A stretch of 64,000 bases of DNA from an uncultured Bacillaceae bacterium (GTDB lineage: Bacteria > Bacillota > Bacilli > Bacillales > Caldibacillaceae): positions 1 through 64,000 of the forward strand of contig CALGAD010000108.1 of the NCBI GenBank assembly GCA_937951955.1. The letters run 5' to 3'. Made by a program: the position numbers and the translations under genes. How positions within the stretch are numbered: position 1 is the stretch's first letter; each line of letters opens with the position of its first letter. Shown here piece by piece: positions 9,301-18,079 of this stretch. The notes beneath the pieces are model-generated. The model did not search any database, had not been told where the DNA came from, and was given only the letters and a program-made list of their open reading frames with translations.

Positions 9301-9450
9301 TTTCTTTGCTCCTTCCATTTATTTAAAGATATTCTCTTGCGATAAAATTTCGTATTATTTCTATTATAAAATACATTTGCCTTTTCTAGTTTGTTTATCT
9401 GGTGTCAGTGCGTGTTAAAGGAAAGAATAATTGGTTAGGAGCTCCATTGA

Positions 9451-9479
9451 TTGACATTTATAGGATATCATTGTATTAT
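9451..9479 (+). promoter_or_regulatory. Sigma-A promoter of catE-like gene
   Basis: Consensus TTGACA at 9451-9456, 17-bp spacer, TATTAT at 9474-9479. The predicted start is near 9486, about 150 bp before the coding region. Confidence 0.75.
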
Positions 9480-9520
9480 TATCTCGAAAATGAGATAATT
9501 ATTTTTGAACATCTCGAATT
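9478..9520 (+). promoter_or_regulatory. Palindromic operator at the catE start site
   Basis: Arms ATTATCTC (9478-9485) and GAGATAAT (9492-9499) form a perfect inverted repeat around GAAAAT. It overlaps the end of the -10 box and the transcription start. A further copy of ATCTCGAA lies at 9511-9518, 30 bp after the one at 9481. The position suits a repressor; the regulator is unknown. Confidence 0.6.
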
Positions 9521-9634
9521 TAACCTTATAATGTTCGTTAAGACGTACTCGGTTTTGAAAATAAGATCGAATTGCCATGGAACAATAAATAAGTAACAGG
9601 TAAAAAATTAATATGGGAAAGAGGGAACTAAATA

Positions 9635-10483
9635 ATGAAAAAATTTCACCGCAGTCCAAATTTATATGTCAGTGAAGTAGGTCTAAAAGTCCAGGATTTG
9701 GCAAGATCTATTCAGTTTTATGAAGAAGTCATTGGCTTGAAACTTTTGAAAAAAGAGGGCAATAAAGCCTATATGACAGCTGATGGTAAAACGACGCTGC
9801 TTACTCTGGAACAGCCGGAAAACGTCATTCCGAAACAGGGGCGTACAGCAGGACTGTATCATTTTGCGATTTTGTTACCGACCCGTGCAGATTTATCCGT
9901 ATTTTTACGACATATTGCCGAAATTCGCTATCCATTAGGTGCGGGAGACCACTTGGTTAGTGAGGCATTGTATTTGAATGATATTGATGGCAATGGTATT
10001 GAAGTGTACTGGGATCGACCTTCCGAAAGATGGGAGTGGGATGGCGATTTAGTCCGGATGGATACACTGCCGGTCGATTTTGAAAACTTGTTATCCGTTA
10101 GTAATAAACCGTGGCAAGGATTGCCTGCAGGAACAAAAATGGGGCATATTCACCTTCATGTCTCTCACTTAGAAGAAGCAAAGGAATTTTATACAAAAGG
10201 TCTCGGTTTTGATGTCGTCAGTTATTATCCTAATGCCGTATTTATGTCCACCGGTAAGTATCATCACCATATCGCCATCAATACATGGGCGGGTGTTGGT
10301 GCACCGCCGACTCCGGAAAATGGTGTTGGTTTGAACTGGTATACGATTGTATTCCCGAATGAAGAAAAAAGAAAAGAAACCATCGCCCGGTTAGAACAGC
10401 TAGGCGCTCCGATTACTAAGGAAGGCGACATCTATATAACGAAAGATCCTTCGAAAAACACCATTCATTTAATCCTGGAATAA
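9635..10483 (+). CDS. catE: Ring-cleaving extradiol dioxygenase, VOC family (CatE-like)
   Basis: A 282-residue protein with two tandem vicinal-oxygen-chelate domains. It resembles Bacillus CatE (catechol 2,3-dioxygenase), which opens catechols with Fe(II) and O2 and helps detoxify quinone-generating compounds. Recognisable family segments are GLYHFAILLPTRADL and SEALYLNDIDGNGIEVYWD in the first half, and MGHIHLHVSHLEEAKEFY and YHHHIAINTWAG in the second, which supply metal-ligand histidines. The ATG start follows GAAAGAGGGA. It is transcribed alone. An electrophile-sensing repressor would fit the operator at its promoter, but the catD partner seen in B. subtilis is absent. Confidence 0.85.
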   Translation: MKKFHRSPNLYVSEVGLKVQDLARSIQFYEEVIGLKLLKKEGNKAYMTADGKTTLLTLEQPENVIPKQGRTAGLYHFAILLPTRADLSVFLRHIAEIRYPLGAGDHLVSEALYLNDIDGNGIEVYWDRPSERWEWDGDLVRMDTLPVDFENLLSVSNKPWQGLPAGTKMGHIHLHVSHLEEAKEFYTKGLGFDVVSYYPNAVFMSTGKYHHHIAINTWAGVGAPPTPENGVGLNWYTIVFPNEEKRKETIARLEQLGAPITKEGDIYITKDPSKNTIHLILE

Positions 10484-10530
10484 AAACAGGGATACGAAAA
10501 GACCGAAACAATTAGTAAAAACAAAGTAAG

Positions 10531-10561
10531 CCTTATTGGAGTTTTCCAATAAGGTTTTTTT
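10531..10561 (+). terminator. Terminator of catE-like gene
   Basis: Arms CCTTATTGGA and TCCAATAAGG with a 4-base loop, followed by TTTTTTT. Confidence 0.9.
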
Positions 10562-10712
10562 CGTTGGTGGAAAAACCCCCAAATTATAAGCAAATTTCAC
10601 TACAACATTCATTTATAAATTGCCAAATTAATGGATCCTCGTTTGGTTATTTAAGAATTGACTCTACAAAGAATTCGAACAGGGAACATAGAAAAATCTG
10701 TTGATAAAAAAA

Positions 10713-10741
10713 TTGCAAAAAAAATTAATATGCATTATTAT
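10713..10741 (+). promoter_or_regulatory. Probable promoter of the threonine operon
   Basis: TTGCAA at 10713-10718 and TATTAT at 10736-10741 with a 17-bp spacer, about 45 bp before the first gene. The rest of the gap back to the terminator at 10561 shows no gene. Confidence 0.55.
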
Positions 10742-10785
10742 GTCTATTATAAATAAACAAATGTCTATTGAGAGGAGACTTTTTA

Positions 10786-11232
10786 TTGACTACACAAACA
10801 CAAAACTTTTATTTAGTTCATCGTGATATTTTACCAACAGCTATTATTAAAACGGCGGAGGCAAAATCACTTTTAGTTAGGGGGGAAGCAAAAACAATTA
10901 ATGAGGCTGTTGCGAAGGTGGGGATTTCGCGAAGTTCTTTTTATAAATATAAAGATAAAATCATTCCTTTTAATGAAGCTGCATATCAAAAAATCATTAC
11001 CATTTCTTTAATATTAATGCATGAACCGGGAGTCCTCTCCCGTGTGCTGACGGTTATTGCCGAAGAAGGCGGAAATGTGTTAACCATTAATCAAAGCATT
11101 CCTTTGCAGGGTATGGCTAACGTCGTCCTTTCAGTAGACACCAATGAATTTCGCAAGACGGTTGAAGAGTTTATGAGTTTATTAGAAACGATTCAAGGTG
11201 TAAAACAAGCCATTATTGTTGGACAAAGTTAA
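10786..11232 (+). CDS. thrR: ACT-domain regulator, ThrR/PheB family
   Basis: A 148-residue protein of the PheB/UPF0735 family. The N-terminal ~60 residues contain a helix-turn-helix-like segment (VAKVGISRSSFYKYKDKI), and the C-terminal half is an ACT domain (LMHEPGVLSRVLTVIAEEGG) of the kind that binds amino acids. In B. subtilis the homologue ThrR represses hom and thrCB, and its place just before hom here fits that job: a threonine-pathway repressor in the operon it controls. The start is TTG at 10786, behind AGAGGAG; a TTG 18 bases earlier overlaps the site. The resulting length agrees with the family. Confidence 0.85.
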   Translation: MTTQTQNFYLVHRDILPTAIIKTAEAKSLLVRGEAKTINEAVAKVGISRSSFYKYKDKIIPFNEAAYQKIITISLILMHEPGVLSRVLTVIAEEGGNVLTINQSIPLQGMANVVLSVDTNEFRKTVEEFMSLLETIQGVKQAIIVGQS

Positions 11233-11258
11233 TCTTGAAATGGTAAAGGGGTAGAACG

Positions 11259-12551
11259 GTGAAAGAAGTCAAGGTTGGATTAATGGGATTAGGTACTGTA
11301 GGCACAGGTGTTGTCCGTTTAGTTCAGGCATATCAGGAAGACTTTAAAAATAAAACGGGCGTTGCCGTCACCATCGAGCGCATATTGGTAAGAAATATCG
11401 AAAAGGAAAGGTCTGTAGCTGTCCCGCAAGAACTGTTGACGGAAAATCCGGATGATCTGTTAGATGATCCGCAAATTGATTGCATCATCGAGGTCATGGG
11501 CGGAATTGAGCCTGCCAAATCTTACCTTATAAAGGCATTGCAAAATCGAAAACACGTGATCACCGCGAACAAAGATTTAATGGCACTGCATGGTGTCGAG
11601 CTTACAGATTTAGCCAGGGAATACAATTGCGACTTGTATTATGAAGCGAGTGTAGGCGGCGGTATTCCGATCTTAAAAACGATCACAGAAGGATTTTCCT
11701 CGGATCGTATCCGGAAAATTGTGGGGATTGTTAACGGGACAACGAACTATATCTTAACAAAAATGGAGAAAGAAAAAGTTTCCTATGATCGTGCCCTTCA
11801 GGAGGCGCAAGAACTGGGGTTTGCCGAAAACGATCCTACGAATGATGTAGAAGGTATCGACGCTGCTTATAAGATGGTGATTTTGGCCACATTAGGGTTC
11901 CATCAGGGCATTCGCCTGGAGGACGTGTATTATGAAGGCATCACCCGTGTGTCAATGGATGATTTACAATATGCGGATAAATTTGGCTATACGATCAAAT
12001 TACTCGGTATAGCCAGGGAAGATGATGGAGCCATTGAAGTAAATGTTCAACCTACCATGATCAAGAAAACCCATCCACTGGCCATGGTCCAGGGCGTCAA
12101 TAATGCCGTTTATATTTATGGACATGCTGTTGGCGAAACGATGTTTGCCGGACCGGGAGCAGGCGAATTACCGACTGCTACAGCTGTTTTGTCGGATTTA
12201 GTCACGGTTGTTAAAAATATGCAACTAGGAACGAATGGAAAAGGCTCCCTCGCTCCTTATCGTGAAATTCGTATGAAACAGGAAACAGAAATTTTCGCCA
12301 AGTTTTTCCTCCGGCTCGTTGTAACGGATAAAAGCGGCGTCCTCGCTCGAATAGCGAGTCATTTTGCCAATCACGACATTAGTTTGGAACATATTATTCA
12401 AGTACCTTATCCGTCACTGGAAAACAGTGCCGAATTAATTGTTATCACCCATACAACAACCGTAGCCAATTTAAAAGCAGTGCTTGCCCGACTGGATGAG
12501 GCAGTGTATGTATCGGCGATTAAAAGCTGTTACCGCGTGGAGGGAGAGTAA
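11259..12551 (+). CDS. hom: Homoserine dehydrogenase
   Basis: NAD(P)-dependent reduction of aspartate semialdehyde to homoserine, the branch point to threonine and methionine. The 430-residue protein has the dinucleotide-binding GLMGLGTVGTGV at the N-terminus, the catalytic-domain segments TANKDLMA and YYEASVGGGIPILKT, and NGTTNYILTKM. The last ~85 residues are a C-terminal ACT domain (VTDKSGVLARIASHFANHDIS) for feedback control by threonine. The GTG start follows AAGGGG. It is followed directly by thrC with no gap. Confidence 0.97.
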   Translation: MKEVKVGLMGLGTVGTGVVRLVQAYQEDFKNKTGVAVTIERILVRNIEKERSVAVPQELLTENPDDLLDDPQIDCIIEVMGGIEPAKSYLIKALQNRKHVITANKDLMALHGVELTDLAREYNCDLYYEASVGGGIPILKTITEGFSSDRIRKIVGIVNGTTNYILTKMEKEKVSYDRALQEAQELGFAENDPTNDVEGIDAAYKMVILATLGFHQGIRLEDVYYEGITRVSMDDLQYADKFGYTIKLLGIAREDDGAIEVNVQPTMIKKTHPLAMVQGVNNAVYIYGHAVGETMFAGPGAGELPTATAVLSDLVTVVKNMQLGTNGKGSLAPYREIRMKQETEIFAKFFLRLVVTDKSGVLARIASHFANHDISLEHIIQVPYPSLENSAELIVITHTTTVANLKAVLARLDEAVYVSAIKSCYRVEGE

Positions 12552-13601
12552 ATGAGCGGCATCATCAAAAAATACCGAAACTATTTACCTGTAACGGAGC
12601 AAACTCCTTTACTTACGTTACATGAAGGGGATACGCCATTAATTTATGCGGAAAATTTGTCGAAGATGCTCGATGTTCACCTTTATTTAAAATATGAAGG
12701 GATGAACCCGACCGGATCGTTCAAAGATCGTGGCATGGTTATGGCGGTGGCCAAAGCTCTGGAAGAAGGAAGCGAGGCTATCATTTGTGCGTCAACGGGG
12801 AATACATCCGCATCAGCGGCCGCCTATGCCGCAAAGGCTCGTTTAAAATGTTATGTGTTAATTCCTGAAGGAAAAGTGGCTTTAGGGAAACTTCTGCAAG
12901 CAATCGCCTATGGTGCGGAAATAATCATGGTAAGGGGAAACTTTGATCAGGCATTAGCCTTTGTAAGAGAAGTTGTTGACAAAGAACCTATCACCCTTGT
13001 CAATTCCCTCAATCCTTATCGTTTAGAAGGGCAGAAAACAGCGGCCTTTGAGATCGTGGACGTTCTCGGCAAAGCGCCGGATATCGTCGCATTACCGGTT
13101 GGTAATGCGGGGAATTTGACAGCATACTGGAAAGGATTCACCGAATATTACCGGGCAGGAAAATGTGCAACACTTCCGCACATGTATGGGTTCCAGGCGG
13201 AAGGTGCAGCCCCCCTTGTCAAGGGTGAACCTATCGCCAATCCGGAAACGGTTGCTACGGCGATCCGTATTGGCAACCCGGTAAATGGAGAACGTTGCAT
13301 CCAGGCCATACATGAATCCGATGGAAGGATTGCTGCCGTGAGCGATGCGGAAATTTTACAAAGCTATCAATTGTTGGCGAAAATGGAAGGAATTTTTGTC
13401 GAACCAGCTTCCAGCGCACCACTGGCGGGCATTATCAAAATGAAAAACAAGGGACAATTAAAATCTGGAGAAACGATCGTACTTGTTTTAACAGGGAATG
13501 GTTTGAAAGATCCGGACACGGCTCAAAATGAATTCCAGCCTGCCCTTACTTATGCTTCCAATATTCATGAAGTATTCGGAAAAATAAGGGAAGGTGGGTG
13601 A
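12552..13601 (+). CDS. thrC: Threonine synthase
   Basis: PLP-dependent conversion of O-phosphohomoserine to threonine. At 349 residues it matches the short Bacillus-type enzyme. The PLP lysine is in the NPTGSFKDRGM motif near residue 58, and the substrate serine loop STGNTSASAAAYAA and phosphate-binding PVGNAGNL follow. The ATG begins on the base after the hom stop codon, behind GGAGGGAG, so translation is probably coupled. Confidence 0.97.
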   Translation: MSGIIKKYRNYLPVTEQTPLLTLHEGDTPLIYAENLSKMLDVHLYLKYEGMNPTGSFKDRGMVMAVAKALEEGSEAIICASTGNTSASAAAYAAKARLKCYVLIPEGKVALGKLLQAIAYGAEIIMVRGNFDQALAFVREVVDKEPITLVNSLNPYRLEGQKTAAFEIVDVLGKAPDIVALPVGNAGNLTAYWKGFTEYYRAGKCATLPHMYGFQAEGAAPLVKGEPIANPETVATAIRIGNPVNGERCIQAIHESDGRIAAVSDAEILQSYQLLAKMEGIFVEPASSAPLAGIIKMKNKGQLKSGETIVLVLTGNGLKDPDTAQNEFQPALTYASNIHEVFGKIREGG

Positions 13602-13607
13602 TTCGAA

Positions 13608-14516
13608 ATGGATCAAGTTGTGGTAAATGTGCCGGCGAGTACATCTAATTTAGGTCCGGGTTTTGACACGATCGGGATGGCGTTGTCCCTTTATACGACG
13701 ATTACAATGTCAAAGTCTGAGCAAACGGATATTATCATGGCAGATGAGCCATTAAAAACGATAACAAAGCTGGAAGACAATCTCGTTTATCAAGGAGCAA
13801 AAATCGTTTTTGAAAAAGCAGGGGTGGATCATTTCCCGCTAAAATTGGAAATTTCTAGCGATATCCCGTTAAAACGCGGTTTAGGTTCCAGTGGCGCTGC
13901 CATTATTGGCGGCATGATGGGAGCCAATGCCTTATTGGGGACTCCCTTTTCAAAGGATGAAATTTTCCAGATGGCAGCAAAACTCGAAGGGCATCCGGAC
14001 AATGTCAGTGCAGCGTTATTTGGTGGTGTGATGATTGCTGCTAAATCAGCTGCTGGCACCTATTCGTATGTAAAACTTGCGGCACCGCCTGAATTACGAG
14101 CAGTTGTTGCCATTCCCGAAATCGAATTATCGACCAAAAAGATGCGCGCGGTACTTCCTTCTTCGTATACAAAAGAGGATACGGTTTTTGCGGTCAATCA
14201 TGTTGCTCTATTTGTGGCTGCTTTAGCGACAAGGCAAATTGAGTTGTTACACGACGCAATGCAAGATACTTTGCACCAGCCCTATCGTTCTAAATTTGTC
14301 CCTTGTTTGGACAGGCTGATGGAGGAAGGGAGAGAACATGGTGCTTTCGGTGTGGCTTTAAGTGGGGCAGGTCCCACCATCGTCGCGCTGGCTACCGATC
14401 GGGCCAGGGAACTGGCGCGTTTTATGATGGAAACCTACGAGGAACAGGGAATTCAGGCAGAAATAAAAATATTAACTGTTGATGATGTGGGGGCAACGGT
14501 GGAAAAGGGGAACTAA
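13608..14516 (+). CDS. thrB: Homoserine kinase
   Basis: ATP-dependent phosphorylation of homoserine, the step before thrC. A 302-residue GHMP kinase with the N-terminal VPASTSNLGPGFDTIGMAL, the ATP-loop PLKRGLGSSGAA near residue 88 and the C-terminal GVALSGAGPTIVAL. It starts 6 bp after thrC behind GGTGGG. With thrR, hom and thrC it completes the aspartate-semialdehyde-to-threonine branch. The convergent membrane gene begins 13 bp beyond its stop. Confidence 0.97.
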   Translation: MDQVVVNVPASTSNLGPGFDTIGMALSLYTTITMSKSEQTDIIMADEPLKTITKLEDNLVYQGAKIVFEKAGVDHFPLKLEISSDIPLKRGLGSSGAAIIGGMMGANALLGTPFSKDEIFQMAAKLEGHPDNVSAALFGGVMIAAKSAAGTYSYVKLAAPPELRAVVAIPEIELSTKKMRAVLPSSYTKEDTVFAVNHVALFVAALATRQIELLHDAMQDTLHQPYRSKFVPCLDRLMEEGREHGAFGVALSGAGPTIVALATDRARELARFMMETYEEQGIQAEIKILTVDDVGATVEKGN

Positions 14517-14529
14517 GGAAAAACCGCAA

Positions 14530-14904
14530 CTATACCAGATAGTAGATAATCATAAGGATAACGAGTAACGCCAATAAGGCTAACGCCTGGTTGCGTATGC
14601 TCTGGTATCTTGCGAGATTAACGTTTTCTGAGGGGAGCGGTTTTTCCTCGTCCTCATCAAGCGGATCGTTCTGTCGAAACATGACCTGGTTAAATTTTCG
14701 GAAGCTTAAAGTAATCGCATCAAAAAAGCCACCCTGTTTTATAAACATGAATAGAAACACGATAAAATAGACAAAAGTAATATAAGAAAATGCGTTGATT
14801 AGATGTAACAAATTGTATTGAGGAGCAAAAAATAAAAAGGCAACTAAAACAATCGATACGTTTACCAGGAAGAAATAGATTGGATTTTTAAATATCTTTT
14901 TCAT
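14530..14904 (-). CDS. DUF3899-type small membrane protein
   Basis: A 124-residue protein with three hydrophobic helices: two near the N-terminus (residues 8-30 and 35-57) and one at the extreme C-terminus. A charged cytoplasmic-looking loop with GGFFDAITLSFRKF and an acidic stretch separates them, the layout I associate with the DUF3899 family, whose function is unknown. The ATG start lacks a strong ribosome binding site (GGTGACAGC is the best candidate). It is convergent with thrB and transcribed alone. Confidence 0.7.
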   Translation of the reverse strand: MKKIFKNPIYFFLVNVSIVLVAFLFFAPQYNLLHLINAFSYITFVYFIVFLFMFIKQGGFFDAITLSFRKFNQVMFRQNDPLDEDEEKPLPSENVNLARYQSIRNQALALLALLVILMIIYYLV

Positions 14905-15218
14905 GCTGTCACCTTATTCTATTGATTTCGTTATTCGTTGCTATTATACCACTTCAGAAGTAATTTGAAACAATAGTTTGGAGAGAGATCATCATGTGCA
15001 AAGATCATGCTGTTTGTCGTGAAGTGACTATCAAAGCATGGTGAAAAAACCAACCTATTAGTAAATATTTTATGAAAATTTAATATAATAACAACATTAA
15101 GATATATTAGTAAAATAAGTCAATATATTAATTTAAGAATTTAAAGTTGACTTTTCTTGAGAAATCTAGTAGTTTTTATTACAAATAGTTAAATAATTAT
15201 AAATTTATACTTTACAAG
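14905..15218. other. AT-rich region upstream of opp
   Basis: More than 300 bases without a gene between the DUF3899 gene start and the opp promoter region. Apart from possible -35-like TTGACT at 15147 there is no clear signal; a weak upstream promoter cannot be excluded. Confidence 0.4.
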
Positions 15219-15270
15219 TATAATTTTTCGGAGTATACTCTTAGTTATACTCTAGTAAATCTTTACTAGA
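15219..15270 (+). promoter_or_regulatory. opp promoter -10 and two palindromic candidate operators
   Basis: A perfect TATAAT lies at 15219-15224, though no good -35 is spaced from it. It is followed by the 10-base palindrome GAGTATACTC at 15231-15240, right at the expected start site, and by a second inverted repeat with arms TCTAGTAAA (15251-15259) and TTTACTAGA (15262-15270). Both lie in the leader of oppA. A missing -35 with palindromes around the start suggests a regulated promoter. Confidence 0.55.
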
Positions 15271-15311
15271 ATAAATTATCATAACATTAAAACATCAGGG
15301 AGGTCATATGC

Positions 15312-17009
15312 ATGAAGTTCAAAAAAGGAACTTTTCTTCTAACATTACTCGTAATGTTAGGTCTAGTCTTAGCTGCTTGTGGCGGCGGCGCAGATGATTC
15401 CGCTGACGGCGACAAAGGTGCCGGCGGAGAAGGAGCGACAGAGGAAGTCGAACAAGTCCTCAATTTCGTGAACGGGGATACGATTCCGACAATGGATTCA
15501 TCCTTGGCCACAGACCAATATGCATTTGAGTTTTTAGGAGCAACAATGGAAGGTCTTTACCGTCTAAGTGAAGGTGGAGAAATTGTTGAAGGTATTGCTT
15601 ACGACCATGAAATAAGTGAAGATGGTCTTACATGGACATTCTTCCTACGTGATGATGCTAAATGGTCTAACGGAGATCCGGTAACGGCTCATGACTTCGT
15701 ATATGCATGGCGCCGTGCAGTTGATCCGAATACAGGATCTGAATACGGTCCATACATGATGAATGGCGTTATCAAAAATGCCGACAAAGTTAACGCAGGT
15801 GAATTACCGGTTGAAGAATTAGGTGTTGAAGCGAAAGATGATTACACATTAGTTGTTCATTTAGAAAATCCGGTACCTTACTTTGAATCCTTAACTGCTT
15901 TTGGTACTTTCTACCCATTAAATCAAGAATTCGTTGAGTCACAAGGTGACAAATACGCTCAAAGCACAGAAAACTTAATTTTCAACGGTCCATTCACATT
16001 GGAAAACTGGAGCACAACAGCTAACGAATGGTCCATCGTTAAAAACCCGAACTACTGGGATGCAGACAATGTGACATTAGAACGTGCTAACTTCGTGGTA
16101 GTTAAAGAACATCAAACAGCAGTTGACTTGTATGAACAAGGAGAAGTTGACCGTGTAGGCCTTTCCTCTGAACAAGTCGATGTATATGCAAACCATCCAG
16201 ATTTCACAATTTTACCAGAAGCTAGTGTATTCTACTTGAAGTTTAACCAAGAACGTAATGGTGAAGAAACACCATTAGCCAATAAAAACTTACGTAAAGC
16301 GATTGCCATGGCTATCGATAAAGAAGCCTATGTCAATAACATCTTGAACAACGGATCTATGGTTGCTACAGGATTAATCCCGAAAGGTTTCGTTGAAGTA
16401 CCGGGAACTGGTGAAGACTTCCGCGAAGCTAACGGCGACTTGATCGTATACGATCCGGATGCAGCCAAAGAATACTGGGAAAAAGCAAAACAAGAATTAG
16501 GTGTTGACACAGTCGAGCTTGAATTGCTTGGCGGGGACAGTGAATTGTCCATCGAAACGAACGAATACTTCAAGAACCAAATCGAAACCACCCTTGACGG
16601 TGTTAAAGTCACCATCAAGAGCGTACCATTTGCACAAAGACTTGATTTAGACAACAAACAAGATTATGATATTCAAGTAGCTGGTTGGGGTCCGGACTAT
16701 CTCGATCCGAACACATTCTTGAACTTGTGGGTAACTGGTGGCGGAAACAACAAGATGAGTTTCTCCAACGAAGAATATGACAGATTAATCAACGAAGCAG
16801 CAACAACATATGCTCAAGACCAAGAAAAACGTTATCAAAACTTCCTTGAAGCTGAGAAAATCTTAATGGAAGAAGCAGCAATTGCTCCGCTCTATCAACG
16901 TCAACGCGCTCTATTAGTATCACCGAAGATCGAAGGTATCCTTCATAACCAAGTTGGCGCTGATTATGACTACAAATGGGCCAAAGTGGTTCCTGTAGAA
17001 GAGGAGTAA
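15312..17009 (+). CDS. oppA: Oligopeptide-binding lipoprotein OppA
   Basis: Family 5 substrate-binding lipoprotein of 565 residues. The signal peptide ends with the lipobox LVLAAC (lipidated Cys near residue 23), followed by a glycine-rich linker. The OppA/MppA features DPNTGSEYGPYMMNGVIKNA and YWEKAKQELG point to a true oligopeptide binder, distinct from the app-type protein at 4598. GGGAGG lies upstream of the ATG. Codon use is the most biased in the window (many GAA, CCA, AAC), as expected of a highly expressed lipoprotein. Inside the signal-peptide codons the DNA carries a perfect 10-base inverted repeat (15339-15360). Confidence 0.95.
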   Translation: MKFKKGTFLLTLLVMLGLVLAACGGGADDSADGDKGAGGEGATEEVEQVLNFVNGDTIPTMDSSLATDQYAFEFLGATMEGLYRLSEGGEIVEGIAYDHEISEDGLTWTFFLRDDAKWSNGDPVTAHDFVYAWRRAVDPNTGSEYGPYMMNGVIKNADKVNAGELPVEELGVEAKDDYTLVVHLENPVPYFESLTAFGTFYPLNQEFVESQGDKYAQSTENLIFNGPFTLENWSTTANEWSIVKNPNYWDADNVTLERANFVVVKEHQTAVDLYEQGEVDRVGLSSEQVDVYANHPDFTILPEASVFYLKFNQERNGEETPLANKNLRKAIAMAIDKEAYVNNILNNGSMVATGLIPKGFVEVPGTGEDFREANGDLIVYDPDAAKEYWEKAKQELGVDTVELELLGGDSELSIETNEYFKNQIETTLDGVKVTIKSVPFAQRLDLDNKQDYDIQVAGWGPDYLDPNTFLNLWVTGGGNNKMSFSNEEYDRLINEAATTYAQDQEKRYQNFLEAEKILMEEAAIAPLYQRQRALLVSPKIEGILHNQVGADYDYKWAKVVPVEEE

Positions 17010-17040
17010 GAGTTTCGATAACCGATTAAGGTGAATACAT

Positions 17041-17088
17041 GAGAAAAGAGAGTATATTGCCTGTAGGCGTATGCTCTCTTTTCTCCTT
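17041..17088 (+). terminator. Intercistronic hairpin after oppA
   Basis: A 12-base stem, GAGAAAAGAGAG against CTCTCTTTTCTC, extended by TATA-type pairs toward the loop. It has only a short T run, so it is likely a processing or stabilising hairpin that raises oppA mRNA over the downstream genes, with partial termination. Confidence 0.7.
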
Positions 17089-17149
17089 ATTAGGAAAAAT
17101 TCACATAATAATAAACATTCGCTAATGGAAAAAACTAGGAGGTGGAACG

Positions 17150-18079
17150 ATGCTTCGTTACTTAATAAAACGAATCGGATATATGTTGCTCACTTTATTT
17201 TTAATCGCCACCGTAACATTCTTCTTAATGAAGTTACTACCAGGTACCCCTTTAAGTGCAGCTGATAAGTTGTCACCTGAGCAACAAGCAATTGTTTTAG
17301 AAAAATACGGACTCAATGACCCGATTCCCGTCCAATACGTACGCTATATGTCGGGACTGTTAAAAGGTGACCTCGGCGTTTCCTTTGCATTTGACAATAC
17401 ACCAGTTACAAAAATCTTGATGGATCGATTAGGTCCATCCGCATTACTCGGTTTTCAGGCTGTAATTGTCGGTGCTATAGTCGGTATTCTGTTAGGATTA
17501 ATTTCTTCAGTCTTCCATAATGGCATCATCGATTACACTTCAACTATCATTGCTGTTCTGGGTACATCAATCCCTTCTTTTATTTTTGCAGGTTTATTAC
17601 AATATTTATTTGCCGTAAAATTGGAAATTTTCCCTGTTGCCTTATGGGGAGAACCGAAGCATGCGATATTACCAACATTAGCTTTAGCCATTACACCGAT
17701 GGCCACATGTGCTCGTTTTATCCGGACCGAAATGGTGGAAGTATTGAATTCGCAATTTATTTTAACAGCACGTGCCAAAGGCTTATCGGAAGTGGCTGTT
17801 GTCTTTAGACACGGATTGCGTAATGCACTCATTCCTTTAGTTACCATTATTGGTCCTATGGTCGTATCACTAATGACCGGTTCGATGGTTATTGAGAAAA
17901 TTTTCGCCATCCCCGGAATTGGTGAGCAATTTGTTGACTCCGTGTATGTCAATGATTATCCGACGATTATGGGTACAACATTGCTTTATGCATCTGGATT
18001 TATTGTAGTTCTATTAATTATTGACATTCTATACGGCATCATTGATCCGAGAATTCGCATAGGCGGGGGTGGTAAATAA
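17150..18079 (+). CDS. oppB: Oligopeptide permease OppB
   Basis: A 309-residue membrane permease beginning MLRYLIKRIGYMLLT with the first helix, the LLPGTPL segment and the coupling loop LTARAKGLSE. It ends in DILYGIIDPRIRI, typical of the family. The ATG sits behind AGGAGGTGG. It pairs with OppC to form the channel, and its stop codon overlaps the oppC start. Confidence 0.95.
   Translation: MLRYLIKRIGYMLLTLFLIATVTFFLMKLLPGTPLSAADKLSPEQQAIVLEKYGLNDPIPVQYVRYMSGLLKGDLGVSFAFDNTPVTKILMDRLGPSALLGFQAVIVGAIVGILLGLISSVFHNGIIDYTSTIIAVLGTSIPSFIFAGLLQYLFAVKLEIFPVALWGEPKHAILPTLALAITPMATCARFIRTEMVEVLNSQFILTARAKGLSEVAVVFRHGLRNALIPLVTIIGPMVVSLMTGSMVIEKIFAIPGIGEQFVDSVYVNDYPTIMGTTLLYASGFIVVLLIIDILYGIIDPRIRIGGGGK

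Noticed and set aside
9402..9596. Open frame of 64 codons upstream of the catE-like gene
   Set aside because: It covers the promoter and operator region, has no ribosome site and low-complexity content.
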